Shown in pieces: positions 1-9,979 of a DNA stretch of 64,000 nucleotides. Source of the DNA: Arthrobacter sp. SPG23 (GTDB taxonomy: Bacteria > Actinomycetota > Actinomycetes > Actinomycetales > Micrococcaceae); NCBI RefSeq assembly GCF_000876655.1, contig NZ_JYCN01000022.1, positions 248,001-312,000 on the forward strand, given 5' to 3'. Position 1 is the first letter of the stretch. Every line of letters starts with the position of its first letter. The translations under genes were made by a program, and so were the position numbers. Below the pieces are notes generated by a model, which saw only the letters and a list, made by a program, of their open reading frames with translations, was not told where the DNA came from and searched no databases.

Positions 1-143
1 TTACCCTTGGAACCTTCACCACGACCAACACGGGTCTTGGCGGTCTTGGCACCCGGGGCGGGACGCAGGTGGTGAACCTTCAGTGCGTTCTGCTTCTCAG
101 CAGCGGCGCCCTGTGCCTTTTCGGCGGTGTTCTTCTCTGCCAT
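1..143 (-). CDS. rplO: 50S ribosomal protein L15, N-terminal part
   Basis: The first 47 codons of L15, a 23S rRNA-binding protein of the large subunit, read leftward off the window edge. The family signature [17 protein letters not shown] is visible from about residue 27. About 20 Ala/Lys/Glu/Gln-rich residues precede the usual L15 start, so the N-terminus is extended. The ATG (143-141) directly abuts the rpmD stop, so the gene is probably translationally coupled as the last visible member of the spc cluster. The C-terminus lies outside the window. Confidence 0.93.
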   Translation of the reverse strand, partial: MAEKNTAEKAQGAAAEKQNALKVHHLRPAPGAKTAKTRVGRGEGSKG

Positions 144-350
144 TTACTTCGCCTCCTCTACCTTTACCAGGTGCGGAACCGTGTTGAGCATACCCACGGT
201 CACGGCGTCAGCGGTGCGGACAACGGTGTGTCCGATCCGCTTGAGGCCGAGGGACCGCAGCGTGTCGCGCTGGTTCTGCTTGCCGCCAATGGCGGACTTG
301 ATCTGAGTGATCTCCAACTGAACGTCAGAGGGAATCAGGTTCTTAGCCAT
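144..350 (-). CDS. rpmD: 50S ribosomal protein L30
   Basis: Small large-subunit protein of 68 residues, slightly longer than the usual ~60. The core [20 protein letters not shown] is the typical L30 signature, followed by the MLNTVPHLV ending. It lies between rpsE (3 nt gap) and rplO (no gap), the conserved spc-operon position. The only difference from many bacterial L30 proteins is a slightly longer N-terminus. Confidence 0.97.
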
Positions 351-353
351 GGC

Positions 354-1061
354 TCAGACACCCGCCTTCTGGTTCATGAGCGCCTTCACCATTGCGGCCG
401 GAGCGATCTCATCGAGCGGGAGGCCGCGGCGTGCTGCCACTGCTGCCGGCTCTTCGAGGCGCTTCAGTGCATCAACGGTCGCGTGAACGATGTTGATGGC
501 GTTGGAGGAACCGAGCGACTTGGAGAGGATGTCGTGGATGCCCACGCACTCCAGTACTGCACGGACCGGACCACCGGCGATAACACCGGTACCGGCGGAA
601 GCCGGACGCAGCATGACGACGCCTGCGGCGGCCTCACCCTGAACACGGTGCGGGATGGTGCTGCCGATGCGGGGAACGCGGAAGAAGGACTTCTTGGCCT
701 CTTCAACGCCCTTTGCGATTGCGGCAGGAACTTCCTTAGCCTTGCCGTAGCCAACGCCGACCATACCGTTGCCGTCACCGACAACGACGAGGGCGGTGAA
801 GCTGAAGCGACGACCACCCTTGACGACCTTGGAAACGCGGTTGATGGTTACAACGCGCTCTACGAACTGGCTCTTTTCGGCTTCGCGGCCACCATCGCGG
901 CCACCACGGCCACCACGGTCGCCACGGCCCTGGCCGCGGTCGCCACGCTCGCCACGACGAGCGCCACGGCGGTCGTCAGTGGTAGCAGGCGCAGCGGTCT
1001 CAGTTGCCGGAGCAGCTACAGCTTCAGTCACCTGAATGTCCTTTTCGTTATTTTCGGTCAC
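354..1061 (-). CDS. rpsE: 30S ribosomal protein S5 with Arg/Gly-rich N-terminal extension
   Basis: S5 lies at the mRNA entry and decoding side of the small subunit and affects fidelity. The conserved double-stranded-RNA-binding core begins near residue 66 ([19 protein letters not shown]), followed by [15 protein letters not shown] and the C-terminal S5 domain. The protein is 235 residues against ~165-200 usually. The excess is an N-terminal tail that is first acidic/Ala-Thr-rich, then packed with RGG/RGD-like repeats (about residues 31-58). The start is GTG, overlapping the rplR stop as GTGA. Confidence 0.97.
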   Translation of the reverse strand: MTENNEKDIQVTEAVAAPATETAAPATTDDRRGARRGERGDRGQGRGDRGGRGGRDGGREAEKSQFVERVVTINRVSKVVKGGRRFSFTALVVVGDGNGMVGVGYGKAKEVPAAIAKGVEEAKKSFFRVPRIGSTIPHRVQGEAAAGVVMLRPASAGTGVIAGGPVRAVLECVGIHDILSKSLGSSNAINIVHATVDALKRLEEPAAVAARRGLPLDEIAPAAMVKALMNQKAGV

Positions 1062-1441
1062 AGTGACAGCCCACCTTCACGTGCGCCGTCAGCGACGGCG
1101 GCGATCCGGCCGTGGTACTTGTTACCACCGCGGTCGAAGACAACAGCTTCGATACCGGCAGCCTTGGCACGCTCGGCGACCAGTTCGCCAACGCGCTTGG
1201 CCTTGGCGGTCTTGTCACCGTCGAATGCACGAAGGTCGGCTTCCAGTGTGGACGCGCTCGCTACGGTCAGGCCCTTGGTGTCATCGACAACCTGGACGAA
1301 TACGTGGCGTGCGGAGCGGTTGACGACCAGGCGAGGGCGTACAGCCGTTCCGGAGATGCGCTTGCGGATACGAAGCTGGCGACGGCTGCGTGAAGCAGAC
1401 TTGCTCTTGTTCGTACGCTTCTTGTTAATTGCGATGGCCAT
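1058..1441 (-). CDS. rplR: 50S ribosomal protein L18
   Basis: L18 (127 residues, normal length) binds 5S rRNA in the central protuberance. The conserved [18 protein letters not shown] strand is visible after a basic N-terminus ([20 protein letters not shown]), and the protein ends [17 protein letters not shown]. It sits between rplF (2 nt gap) and rpsE (4-nt overlap), so its translation is probably coupled to that of both neighbours. Confidence 0.97.
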   Translation of the reverse strand: MAIAINKKRTNKSKSASRSRRQLRIRKRISGTAVRPRLVVNRSARHVFVQVVDDTKGLTVASASTLEADLRAFDGDKTAKAKRVGELVAERAKAAGIEAVVFDRGGNKYHGRIAAVADGAREGGLSL

Positions 1442-1443
1442 GG

Positions 1444-1980
1444 TTACTTACCAGCCTTTCCGACCTTGCGGCGGATGACTTCGCCGGCGTAGCGGATGCC
1501 CTTGCCCTTATAGGGGTCCGGCTTCCGCAGCTTGCGAATGTTGGCAGCAACCTCGCCGACCTGCTGCTTGGAGATACCTGAAACAGAGAGCTTGGTCGGG
1601 GTCTCTACTGCAAAGGTGATGCCGTTCGGTGCCGAGACGTTGACCGGGTGGCTGTAGCCCAGAGCGAACTCCAGGTCAGAACCCTTGGCCTGGACGCGGT
1701 AACCGGTACCGACAATCTCAAGCTTCTTCTCGTAGCCTGCGGTGACACCCTGGATCATGTTGGCGATCAGGGTGCGGGTCAGGCCGTGCAGCGAACGTGA
1801 GGCGCGCTCGTCGTTCGGGCGGGCGACAGTCAGGGTGCCATCTTCCAGGGTGACCTCGATCGGGCTGGCCACAGTGTGGCTCAGCTCGCCCTTGGAACCC
1901 TTGACGCTGACGACAGAGCCGTCAACCTTGACCTCAACGCCGGCAGGAACGGTGATGGGGAGACGTCCAATACGTGACAT
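1444..1980 (-). CDS. rplF: 50S ribosomal protein L6
   Basis: L6 (178 residues) binds 23S rRNA near the sarcin-ricin loop and GTPase centre. Both repeats of the family are visible: the N-terminal [17 protein letters not shown] and the C-terminal signature [15 protein letters not shown]. Gene order rpsH-rplF-rplR is canonical. The ATG at 1980 follows a purine-rich stretch resembling a ribosome binding site. Nothing is unusual. Confidence 0.98.
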   Translation of the reverse strand: MSRIGRLPITVPAGVEVKVDGSVVSVKGSKGELSHTVASPIEVTLEDGTLTVARPNDERASRSLHGLTRTLIANMIQGVTAGYEKKLEIVGTGYRVQAKGSDLEFALGYSHPVNVSAPNGITFAVETPTKLSVSGISKQQVGEVAANIRKLRKPDPYKGKGIRYAGEVIRRKVGKAGK

Positions 1981-1998
1981 TATTCTCTTCCTTTCCCG

Positions 1999-2397
1999 TT
2001 ACCAGACGTAAGCGAGGACTTCGCCGCCCACGCCCTTCTTGCCGGCCTGCTTGTCAGTCAGGAGGCCGGAAGAGGTGGACAGGATTGCGACACCCAGGCC
2101 ACCGAGCACGTGCGGCAGGTTGGTGGACTTCGCGTAAACGCGGAGTCCCGGCTTGGAAATACGACGAACGCCAGCGATTGAACGCTCGCGGTTCGGACCG
2201 AACTTGAGCTCGAGGGTCAGCTTCTTGCCAACCTCAGCGTCTTCTTCTTTCCAGGAGGCGATGTAACCTTCGGCCTTCAGGATGTCGGCAACGCGTGCCT
2301 TGAGCTTGCTGTACGGCATAGTCACGGTGTCGTGGTATGCCGAGTTTGCGTTGCGCAGACGCGTAAGCATGTCTGCGACGGGATCTGTCATGGTCAT
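1999..2397 (-). CDS. rpsH: 30S ribosomal protein S8
   Basis: S8 (132 residues) is a primary 16S rRNA-binding assembly protein, and in some bacteria it also represses the spc operon. The start [17 protein letters not shown] is the classic S8 N-terminus, and the protein ends in [11 protein letters not shown]. It follows rplE after only 86 bp. In most bacteria rpsN (S14) lies in that position, but the gap is far too short for it here. Confidence 0.98.
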   Translation of the reverse strand: MTMTDPVADMLTRLRNANSAYHDTVTMPYSKLKARVADILKAEGYIASWKEEDAEVGKKLTLELKFGPNRERSIAGVRRISKPGLRVYAKSTNLPHVLGGLGVAILSTSSGLLTDKQAGKKGVGGEVLAYVW

Positions 2398-2483
2398 GTT
2401 GGGCTCTTGCCCTTCCTCATAACGGTTTCCGCCCTGCCATCCCCTGGGGGACGCGGCAAGGCCGGACCTTCTATGTAGCTAGA

Positions 2484-3065
2484 TTAAGCTTCGGTCTTGA
2501 ACGGGAAACCAAGCGCCTTGAGCAGCGCGCGGCCTTCGTCGTCGGTCTTGGCAGTGGTCACGACGGTGATGTCCATGCCGCGAACGCGGTCGATGGAATC
2601 CTGGTCGATCTCGTGGAACATAACCTGCTCGGTCAGACCGAAGGTGTAGTTGCCGTTGCCATCGAACTGCTTGCCACTGAGGCCCCGGAAGTCACGGATA
2701 CGCGGCAGAGCCAGCGTGACCAGACGGTCCAGGAATTCCCACATGCGGTCTCCACGCAGAGTTGCGTGTGCACCGATGGGCATGCCTTCGCGCAGCTTGA
2801 ACTGAGCGATCGACTTGCGGGCCTTGGTTACCTGCGGCTTCTGACCGGTGATCAGGGTCAGATCGCGGACAGCGCCGTCGATCAGCTTGGAGTCCTTAGC
2901 GGCATCTCCAACACCCATGTTCACAACGACCTTGACCAGACGGGGAACCTGGTTGACGTTTTCGTACTTGAATTCCTCAATGAGCGTGCTCTTGATGGAA
3001 TCCGCGTACTTGGTCTTCAGACGAGGAACGATCTTGCTTGCCGGAGTCTCGAGAGTCTCAGTCAT
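2484..3065 (-). CDS. rplE: 50S ribosomal protein L5
   Basis: L5 (193 residues) binds 5S rRNA and contacts P-site tRNA. Diagnostic blocks: [38 protein letters not shown] and [20 protein letters not shown] short N-terminal extension ([15 protein letters not shown]) precedes the core. The ATG overlaps the rplX stop as TAATG, consistent with stop-start coupling. Confidence 0.98.
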   Translation of the reverse strand: MTETLETPASKIVPRLKTKYADSIKSTLIEEFKYENVNQVPRLVKVVVNMGVGDAAKDSKLIDGAVRDLTLITGQKPQVTKARKSIAQFKLREGMPIGAHATLRGDRMWEFLDRLVTLALPRIRDFRGLSGKQFDGNGNYTFGLTEQVMFHEIDQDSIDRVRGMDITVVTTAKTDDEGRALLKALGFPFKTEA

Positions 3066-3424
3066 TAGATGTCCTTCCCTGAGCTCTTGGCCACGCGGAT
3101 GCGTACTTCGCGCTGCTTGCCGTTGCGCTCAACGGTTTCAGTGCGGAAGCCGACGCGGGTGGGCTTCTTGGTGGACGGGTCAACCAGAGCCACGTTGGAG
3201 ATGTGGATCGGGGCTTCGACAACCTCGATGCCACCGGTCTTGGTGCCGCGCTGCGACTGACCGACCTTGGTGTGCTTGGTTACGCGGTTAATGCCTTCAA
3301 CCAACACGCGGTTGGTATCCGGGAATACGCGCAGAACCTTGCCCTGCTTGCCCTTGTCGCCGCCGCGCTCAGCCTTGGCGCCAGTGATGACCTGAACGAG
3401 GTCACCCTTTTTGATCTTAGCCAT
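3065..3424 (-). CDS. rplX: 50S ribosomal protein L24
   Basis: L24 (119 residues) is an early assembly initiator of the large subunit. An N-terminal KOW motif is visible ([20 protein letters not shown]), then [19 protein letters not shown]. It lies 3 nt after rplN and overlaps rplE by one base. The length is slightly above the ~105-residue average, with extra residues at the C-terminus. Confidence 0.97.
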   Translation of the reverse strand: MAKIKKGDLVQVITGAKAERGGDKGKQGKVLRVFPDTNRVLVEGINRVTKHTKVGQSQRGTKTGGIEVVEAPIHISNVALVDPSTKKPTRVGFRTETVERNGKQREVRIRVAKSSGKDI

Positions 3425-3427
3425 GGA

Positions 3428-3796
3428 CTAGAGCACCTCCGGAGCCAGAGAAACGATCTTCATGAACTTCTTGTCACGGAGTTCACGACCAACCGGTCCG
3501 AAGATACGGGTACCGCGGGGGTCACCGTCGTTCTTCAGGATCACAGCTGCGTTCTCGTCAAACTTGATGTAGGAACCATCCGCACGGCGGCGTTCCTTCT
3601 TGGTACGGACGATGACAGCCTTGACGACATCGCCCTTCTTTACGTTGCCGCCCGGAATTGCGTCCTTGACGGTAGCGACGATGACGTCGCCAATGCCTGC
3701 GTAGCGACGGCCAGATCCACCGAGAACGCGAATGGTAAGGATTTCCTTAGCACCCGTGTTGTCGGCGACCTTGAGTCGCGACTCCTGCTGAATCAC
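3428..3796 (-). CDS. rplN: 50S ribosomal protein L14, first gene of the spc cluster
   Basis: L14 (122 residues, normal length) lies at the inter-subunit bridge. The signature [19 protein letters not shown] opens the protein, and [19 protein letters not shown] is in the middle. The start is GTG behind an AAGGAG ribosome binding site. A 415-bp gap upstream separates it from rpsQ, so rplN probably has its own promoter instead of being read only from the S10 cluster. Confidence 0.97.
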   Translation of the reverse strand: MIQQESRLKVADNTGAKEILTIRVLGGSGRRYAGIGDVIVATVKDAIPGGNVKKGDVVKAVIVRTKKERRRADGSYIKFDENAAVILKNDGDPRGTRIFGPVGRELRDKKFMKIVSLAPEVL

Positions 3797-4211
3797 TATT
3801 TACTCCTTGCGTCGCGCTGGTTCTCAGACCGAAAATCTTCCTACGGAATGAGCCTTGCGGAACGGTTGATCGGGGTGTCTCTTGACCTGCCTGGATTTTG
3901 CCAGACCAGGCCTAAACTCCCGTGCCAAAAACATTTGCATCCCAGGCGATACCGACGAGTCGGGGCGCATGGGGGCACTATGCCGTGGCACGATTGTTTA
4001 CGAGGTTGATGACGGCGCACGAACGGCGCCATACAAACTCAAAATCTTAGCACGTTTTGGGCCAATCCCCATATCACAGCCGCGGAGCCGTTGACTGACC
4101 GCTCCCCCGCCCGGCGTGCGTGGCGGATCGCTCCCGGACACGGAGAAGCCCCCGTTCCCACAGAGGGGAACGGGGGCTTCTCGCACAAGCCTGGCAGCAA
4201 AGCTGCCGGTG
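3797..4211 (-). promoter_or_regulatory. S10/spc intergenic region with probable spc promoter
   Basis: This 415-bp region has no gene. Nearest rpsQ it holds a small perfect hairpin (ggcagc/gctgcc) and then the strong 17-bp hairpin listed separately. Further down, the minus strand has TGCTAAGAT at 4044-4052, an extended -10-like element about 250 nt upstream of rplN, without a convincing -35. The long A/T-richer stretch before rplN could be an untranslated leader. The exact promoter position is inference. Confidence 0.4.
4143..4182 (-). terminator. Strong hairpin after rpsQ
   Basis: A perfect 17-bp inverted repeat (arms 4143-4159 and 4166-4182, loop acagag) lies 30 nt after the rpsQ stop. The stem is GC-rich with a gggggc run but is not followed by a clear T-tract on the minus strand. 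It may terminate, process or stabilise the 3' end of the S10 transcript. Confidence 0.65.
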
Positions 4212-4520
4212 TTACTTGGCCTTTTCGAGGATCTCCACCAGGCGCCACCGCTTGGTAGCGGAAAGCGGGCGGGTCTCGGCGAGGAGAACGAGGTCGCCGA
4301 TGCCGGCGGTGTTCTCTTCGTCGTGAGCCTTGATCTTCGTGTTGCGGCGGATGACCTTGCCGTAAAGGGCGTGCTTCACGCGGTCTTCGACCTGGACAAC
4401 GATGGTCTTTTCCATCTTGTCCGAGACGACGTAGCCGCGCTTCGTCTTACGGTAACCGCGCTCGTCAGCCTTGGCTGCGCCGGAAACAGTTTCCGTCACG
4501 TTCTCGTCCTTTTCACTCAC
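4212..4520 (-). CDS. rpsQ: 30S ribosomal protein S17
   Basis: S17 (102 residues) is a primary 16S rRNA binder. Signature [20 protein letters not shown], then [21 protein letters not shown]. About 20 N-terminal residues, mostly charged, extend the usual ~85-residue form. The start is GTG, overlapping the rpmC stop as GTGA. The codons for the last residues of L29 (EEDAK) supply GAGGAGG as its ribosome binding site. Confidence 0.97.
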   Translation of the reverse strand: MSEKDENVTETVSGAAKADERGYRKTKRGYVVSDKMEKTIVVQVEDRVKHALYGKVIRRNTKIKAHDEENTAGIGDLVLLAETRPLSATKRWRLVEILEKAK

Positions 4521-4846
4521 TTGGCATCCTCCTCGGTCTCAACCGTTTCAGCCTTTTCGGCCTTCTTGGTTGCAGCCTTCTTGGATTTCTTTTCTTCCTT
4601 GGCTTCCACAACCGGTGCGGCAACCTCGGCACGAATGCCCAGCTCGCGCTCACGGAGAACGGTGTAGATGCGTGCGATGTCCTTCTTTACCGCGCGCAGA
4701 CGACCGTGGTTCTCCAGCTGACCGGTGGCGGACTGGAAACGCAGGTTGAACAGCTCTTCCTTGGACTTGCGGAGTTCTTCAACGAGACGCTCGTTGTCGA
4801 AACCGTCCAGCTGCGCGGGTGCGAGATCCTTCGACCCTACTGCCAT
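4517..4846 (-). CDS. rpmC: 50S ribosomal protein L29 with long charged C-terminal tail
   Basis: L29 lies at the polypeptide exit tunnel and helps dock SRP and trigger factor. The conserved core is in residues ~10-72 ([39 protein letters not shown]). The protein is 109 residues against 60-75 usually. The excess ~35 residues form a low-complexity Lys/Glu/Ala tail ending EEDAK. It overlaps rpsQ by 4 nt and follows rplP after 2 nt. Confidence 0.96.
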   Translation of the reverse strand: MAVGSKDLAPAQLDGFDNERLVEELRKSKEELFNLRFQSATGQLENHGRLRAVKKDIARIYTVLRERELGIRAEVAAPVVEAKEEKKSKKAATKKAEKAETVETEEDAK

Positions 4847-4848
4847 TT

Positions 4849-5265
4849 CTACTCACCACCTTCGCGACGCACAATGCGTGCCTTCAACGGCAGCTTGTGG
4901 ATTGCCAGGCGCAGTGCCTCGCGAGCTACCTCTTCACTGACACCGGAGAGTTCGAAGAGAACCCGGCCCGGCTTGACGTTTGAGACCCACCATTCCGGAG
5001 AACCCTTACCGGAACCCATACGGGTTTCAGCAGGCTTCTTCGTCAGCGGACGGTCCGGGTAAATGTTGATCCAGACCTTGCCGCCACGCTTGATGTGGCG
5101 GGTCATTGCGATACGGGCAGATTCGATCTGACGGTTCGTGACGTAGGCCGGGCTCAGCGCCTGGATGCCCCACTCACCGAAGGAGACCTTGGTGCCGCCC
5201 GTAGCAGCGCCGGAACGACCCGGGTGGTGCTGCTTACGGTGCTTGACTCGACGTGGGATAAGCAT
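4849..5265 (-). CDS. rplP: 50S ribosomal protein L16
   Basis: L16 (138 residues, normal) organises the A-site tRNA region of the 23S rRNA. It opens [19 protein letters not shown] and contains [20 protein letters not shown] and [12 protein letters not shown], all family signatures. Its ATG follows the rpsC stop with no gap, and rpmC starts 2 nt after its own stop. Confidence 0.98.
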   Translation of the reverse strand: MLIPRRVKHRKQHHPGRSGAATGGTKVSFGEWGIQALSPAYVTNRQIESARIAMTRHIKRGGKVWINIYPDRPLTKKPAETRMGSGKGSPEWWVSNVKPGRVLFELSGVSEEVAREALRLAIHKLPLKARIVRREGGE

Positions 5266-6099
5266 TTAAGCCTGTCCTCCTTCTACTGCCGGTGCAGCTG
5301 CCTCAACCGCAGGAGCTTCAGCAGCAGGTGCTGCTTCGGCTGCCGGGCGGTCGGTACGACGACGGCGGTCACCACGGTCAGCGCCACCCGGGCGGCCCGG
5401 GCGATCGCTGGCACCACGGCCACGGGACGGAGCAGCAGCTGCCTGCTGAGCCAGTTCCTTGGAGGTGACGTCACCCTTGTAGATCCAGACCTTCACGCCG
5501 ATACGGCCGAAGGTGGTCTTGGCTTCGTAGAAGCCGTAGTCGATGTTCGCGCGGAGGGTGTGCAGGGGCACACGGCCTTCGCGGTAGAACTCCGAGCGGG
5601 ACATTTCAGCGCCACCCAGTCGACCGGAGCAAGCGATACGGATGCCCTTGGCACCTGCACGCTGCGCGGACTGCATTGCCTTCTTCATTGCACGGCGGAA
5701 TGCCACGCGGGAAGTCAGCTGCTCCGCAACGCCCTGGGCAACAAGCTGTGCTTCCATCTCGGGGTTCTTGACCTCGAGGATGTTCAGCTGAACCTGCTTG
5801 CCGGTGAGCTTTTCGAGCTCGCCGCGGATGCGGTCTGCTTCAGCACCGCGGCGGCCGATAACGATGCCCGGACGTGCCGTGTGGATATCCACGCGGACAC
5901 GGTCGCGGGTGCGCTCGATCTCAACCTTGGCGATGCCGGCGCGCTCCATGCCCGTGGACATGAGCTGGCGGATACGGATGTCTTCGCGAACGAAGTCCTT
6001 GTACCGCTGACCGGACTTGGTGCTGTCAGCAAACCAGTGCGATACGTGATCGGTGGTGATGCCGAGTCGGAACCCGTGCGGGTTAACTTTCTGTCCCAC
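5266..6099 (-). CDS. rpsC: 30S ribosomal protein S3 with Ala/Arg-rich C-terminal tail
   Basis: S3 forms part of the mRNA entry helicase site. The N-terminal [14 protein letters not shown], the KH-domain loop [20 protein letters not shown] and the C-terminal [14 protein letters not shown] are all visible. At 277 residues it is longer than the ~230-residue E. coli form. Residues from about 222 on are a low-complexity tail: first Arg/Gly/Asp-rich, then Ala/Glu/Pro repeats. Such tails are common in actinobacterial S3. Gene order rplV-rpsC-rplP is canonical. Confidence 0.98.
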   Translation of the reverse strand: MGQKVNPHGFRLGITTDHVSHWFADSTKSGQRYKDFVREDIRIRQLMSTGMERAGIAKVEIERTRDRVRVDIHTARPGIVIGRRGAEADRIRGELEKLTGKQVQLNILEVKNPEMEAQLVAQGVAEQLTSRVAFRRAMKKAMQSAQRAGAKGIRIACSGRLGGAEMSRSEFYREGRVPLHTLRANIDYGFYEAKTTFGRIGVKVWIYKGDVTSKELAQQAAAAPSRGRGASDRPGRPGGADRGDRRRRTDRPAAEAAPAAEAPAVEAAAPAVEGGQA

Positions 6100-6465
6100 T
6101 TAGCGAGCCTCCTCTTTCTCCGGGGTAGCGACTACCACGGTGATGTGGCTCGTGCGCTTCTTGATCTGAAATGCACGACCCTGGGCACGCGGCTGGAACC
6201 GCTTCATGGTCGGGCCTTCATCAACAAACGCTTCGCTGATGATGAGGTCACCTTCGTCAAACGCCACGCCGTCGCGGTCCGCGAGGACCCGGGCGTTGGA
6301 GATTGCCGACTGAACTACCTTGAATACCGGCTCCGAAGCTGCCTGGGGGGCAAACTTCAGAATTGCCAGAGCCTCGTTCGCTTGCTTACCACGAACAAGG
6401 TTGACGACGCGCCGGGCCTTCATAGGCGTTACGCGGATGTGACGCGCAATTGCCTTGGCTTCCAT
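6100..6465 (-). CDS. rplV: 50S ribosomal protein L22
   Basis: L22 (121 residues) lines the exit tunnel with a long beta-hairpin. It opens [20 protein letters not shown] and contains [16 protein letters not shown] and the [19 protein letters not shown] hairpin region. No insertion of the kind linked to macrolide resistance is apparent in the hairpin. The stop abuts the rpsC start. Confidence 0.98.
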   Translation of the reverse strand: MEAKAIARHIRVTPMKARRVVNLVRGKQANEALAILKFAPQAASEPVFKVVQSAISNARVLADRDGVAFDEGDLIISEAFVDEGPTMKRFQPRAQGRAFQIKKRTSHITVVVATPEKEEAR

Positions 6466-6503
6466 TGCTTTCCTTCTCTCGTCTTTGACGTAAGTGCAGG
6501 CGC

Positions 6504-6785
6504 CTAGCGGCGCTTGCCCTTACGGTCGTCCTTGACATGGCCGCGGAATGTCCGCGTGGGAGCGAATTCGCCGAGCTTGTGCCCGACCATCGACTCGGTG
6601 ACAAACACCGGAATGTGCTTGCGTCCGTCGTGCACGGCGATCGTGTGCCCGAGCATGTCGGGGATGATCATCGAGCGGCGGGACCAGGTCTTGATGACGT
6701 TCTTGGTGCCCTTTTCGTTTTCCCTGTCCACCTTTACAAAGAGGTGCTGGTCAACGAAAGGACCTTTTTTCAGGCTGCGTGGCAT
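6504..6785 (-). CDS. rpsS: 30S ribosomal protein S19
   Basis: S19 (93 residues, normal) sits in the head of the small subunit near A-site t[18 protein letters not shown] at the start and [16 protein letters not shown] near the end are diagnostic. It lies between rplB (12 nt upstream) and rplV (38 nt downstream) in the canonical S10 order. Confidence 0.98.
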   Translation of the reverse strand: MPRSLKKGPFVDQHLFVKVDRENEKGTKNVIKTWSRRSMIIPDMLGHTIAVHDGRKHIPVFVTESMVGHKLGEFAPTRTFRGHVKDDRKGKRR

Positions 6786-6797
6786 GTGTCCAGGCTC

Positions 6798-7637
<840 letters not shown>

Positions 7638-7666
7638 AATTCATTTCCTCGTTAAAGTGGTCTCCG

Positions 7667-7972
7667 CTACGCGAGCGGACCGCCGAAGATGTCGATCGTG
7701 CCTTCTTTGAGGGTCACAATCGCACGCTTGGTGTTCTTGCGGGTTCCCCAGCCGAATTTGGTGCGCTTGCGCTTACCGGCACGGTTGATGGTGTTGATCG
7801 ATTCGACCTTGACGGAGAAAATCTTCTCCACGGCCAGCTTGATCTCGGTCTTGTTCGAGCGGGGGTCCACCAGGAAGGTGTACTTTCCCTCATCGATCAG
7901 GCCGTAGCTCTTTTCCGATACGACGGGTGCAAGCACGACGTCGCGCGGGTCCTTGATGGTGGCTGCGCTCAC
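7667..7972 (-). CDS. rplW: 50S ribosomal protein L23
   Basis: L23 (101 residues) surrounds the tunnel exit and recruits trigger factor and SRP. The sequence [20 protein letters not shown] and [20 protein letters not shown] are typical. The start is GTG, overlapping the rplD stop as GTGA. The ribosome binding site is GAGGAGG inside the final EEDAK codons of rplD. Confidence 0.97.
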   Translation of the reverse strand: MSAATIKDPRDVVLAPVVSEKSYGLIDEGKYTFLVDPRSNKTEIKLAVEKIFSVKVESINTINRAGKRKRTKFGWGTRKNTKRAIVTLKEGTIDIFGGPLA

Positions 7973-8586
7973 TTGGCATCCTCCTCGTTCTTTGCCTTGG
8001 CGGCAACGAATGCCTCGTAGGCAGCCTTGGTGAAGACTACGTCGTCAGAGACGAGCACGTCGTAGGTGTTCAGCTGGTCTGCGTACAGAACGTGAACATC
8101 TGCGAGGTTGCGCACGGACAGTGCGGCAACATCGTTGGCGCGCTCGATGACAACGAGCAGGTTCTTGCGCTCGGACACGCCGCGCAGCGTTGCCAGTGCT
8201 TCCTTGGCGGACGGCTTGGTGCCGGCTACCAGTTCAGCAACAACGTGGATGCGGCCGTTACGGGCGCGGTCAGACAATGCGCCGCGAAGTGCAGCAGCAA
8301 TCATCTTCTTGGGGGTCCGCTGGCTGTAGTCACGCGGGGTCGGGCCGTGGACAACGCCACCACCGGTCATGTGAGGAGCACGGATTGAACCCTGACGGGC
8401 GCGGCCGGTGCCCTTCTGCTTGAACGGCTTGCGGCCTGCACCGGAAACTTCAGCGCGGGTCTTGGTCTTGTGGGTACCCTGGCGAGCAGCAGCGAGCTGG
8501 GCAACGACGACCTGGTGCAGCAGCGGCACGTTGGTCTGTACGTCGAAGATCTCTGCAGGCAGGTCAACCTTGACAGTGCTAGTCAT
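7969..8586 (-). CDS. rplD: 50S ribosomal protein L4
   Basis: L4 (205 residues) lines the exit tunnel, and in E. coli it also represses the S10 operon. The tunnel loop [20 protein letters not shown] and [20 protein letters not shown] are diagnostic. The C-terminus ends in EEDAK, the same five residues and nearly the same DNA as the end of rpmC. It follows rplC after 4 nt and overlaps rplW by 4 nt. Confidence 0.98.
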   Translation of the reverse strand: MTSTVKVDLPAEIFDVQTNVPLLHQVVVAQLAAARQGTHKTKTRAEVSGAGRKPFKQKGTGRARQGSIRAPHMTGGGVVHGPTPRDYSQRTPKKMIAAALRGALSDRARNGRIHVVAELVAGTKPSAKEALATLRGVSERKNLLVVIERANDVAALSVRNLADVHVLYADQLNTYDVLVSDDVVFTKAAYEAFVAAKAKNEEDAK

Positions 8587-8590
8587 TGAA

Positions 8591-9241
8591 CTAGGCTCCC
8601 TTCACGGCGGTGCGTACGAGGACGACCTGGCCGCGGGCGCCGGGAACGGCGCCCTTGATGAGGAGCAGCGACTTCTCGACGTCAACTGCGTGAACCGTGA
8701 GGTTCAGCGTGGTGTGACGAACGGCGCCCATGCGGCCGGCCATTTTCATGCCCTTGAAGACGCGGCTCGGGGTGGATGCGCCACCGATTGAACCGGGCTT
8801 ACGGTGGTTCTTGTGTGCACCGTGGGAAGCACCAACGCCGTGGAAGCCGTGACGCTTCATAACACCGGCGAAGCCCTTACCCTTGGTGGTGCCGACGACG
8901 TCGATCTTCTGGCCGGCTTCGAAGACCTCAACAGAGAGCTCCTGGCCCAGCTCGTACTCAGCAGCATCTGCGGTACGGAGTTCGACAACGTGGCGGCGAG
9001 GCGTGACGCCTGCCTTTTCAAAGTGACCAGCCAGCGGCTTGGTGACCTTGCGGGGATCGATCTGGCCGTAGCCGATCTGAACGGCGACGTAGCCATCAAC
9101 GTCTGCATTGCGCAGCTGGGTGATGACGTTTGAGTCAGCCTGGACAACAGTGACGGGGATGAGCTTGTTGTTCTCGTCCCAGACCTGGGTCATGCCGAGC
9201 TTCGTGCCCAGCAGGCCCTTTACGTTACGGGTTGCGGTCAT
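8591..9241 (-). CDS. rplC: 50S ribosomal protein L3
   Basis: L3 (216 residues) is an early large-subunit assembly protein reaching the peptidyl transferase centre. Visible signatures: [59 protein letters not shown] and [15 protein letters not shown]. It is the second gene of the S10 cluster, 17 nt after rpsJ. Confidence 0.98.
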   Translation of the reverse strand: MTATRNVKGLLGTKLGMTQVWDENNKLIPVTVVQADSNVITQLRNADVDGYVAVQIGYGQIDPRKVTKPLAGHFEKAGVTPRRHVVELRTADAAEYELGQELSVEVFEAGQKIDVVGTTKGKGFAGVMKRHGFHGVGASHGAHKNHRKPGSIGGASTPSRVFKGMKMAGRMGAVRHTTLNLTVHAVDVEKSLLLIKGAVPGARGQVVLVRTAVKGA

Positions 9242-9258
9242 AGTCTCTCAGCACCTCC

Positions 9259-9567
9259 CTACAGCTTGATTTCGATGTTCACGTCAGCCGGCAGGTCGAG
9301 ACGCATAAGCGAGTCAACAGCCTTCGGCGTGGGGTCGATGATGTCGATCAGACGCTTGTGCGTGCGCATTTCAAAGTGCTCGCGGCTGTCCTTGTACTTG
9401 TGCGGAGAGCGGATAACGCAGTACACGTTCTTCTCCGTCGGCAGCGGCACGGGGCCGACTACCGTTGCGCCTGCGCGCGTGACCGTCTCAACGATCTTCC
9501 GTGCTGAAACGTCAATGACCTCGTGGTCGTATGACTTCAGCCGGATGCGGATTTTTTGTCCCGCCAT
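9259..9567 (-). CDS. rpsJ: 30S ribosomal protein S10 (NusE), first gene of the S10 cluster
   Basis: S10 (102 residues) works both in the small subunit and as NusE in antitermination complexes with NusB and Nus[40 protein letters not shown] and the C-terminal [11 protein letters not shown] are full matches to the family. Its promoter must lie in the 412-bp region shared with the divergent glycosidase gene. Confidence 0.98.
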
Positions 9568-9979
9568 GTCGCCTGACTCTCTTTCAGTCTGTGCTTCCCC
9601 TGTTTGGGGCTGCCCTGTTTACTTACGCGTTGTGCGGCTGCCGAAGCATTTGAAGTCGTAACTACCACCCGCCGCACAAGCTGAATCCGGAAAAATCCGG
9701 GTTCCTCAACCTGCCGGCGTAACCGACCCCCGCGGTCGGGCGTGTCGCGCTGTGCACGCGTACTCGTCCGCAATTCCATGGGGAGTGGGTTATGTTTGGT
9801 CTCCTACCTGGACCCTGACATCCGGCATTATCCGGATCGGGACGCGAAGGAGCGCTTGAACAACTCATCTAGTATGCCGGATTTTGCGGGCAGATGCGAA
9901 TCAAGGTATGCCGGGCCCCATCTGCACCTCGTGATACCGGGTCATTGCCTTCAGCAACTGTCGAATGGATGATAGGGGC
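9568..9979. promoter_or_regulatory. Divergent intergenic region between rpsJ and the GH1 gene
   Basis: About 410 bp with no gene. It must hold the S10-cluster promoter on the minus strand and the glycosidase promoter on the plus strand. Several short CCGG-centred repeats lie here: aatccgg twice at 9684-9700, and the inverted repeat atccgg-N6-ccggat around 9819-9837. I could not fix a convincing -35/-10 pair for rpsJ. A long leader before rpsJ is likely. Confidence 0.5.

Noticed and set aside
9684-9837. CCGG-rich repeats upstream of rpsJ as a regulator array
   Set aside because: Copies are short, irregularly spaced and expected in GC-rich DNA; noted only in the intergenic entry.
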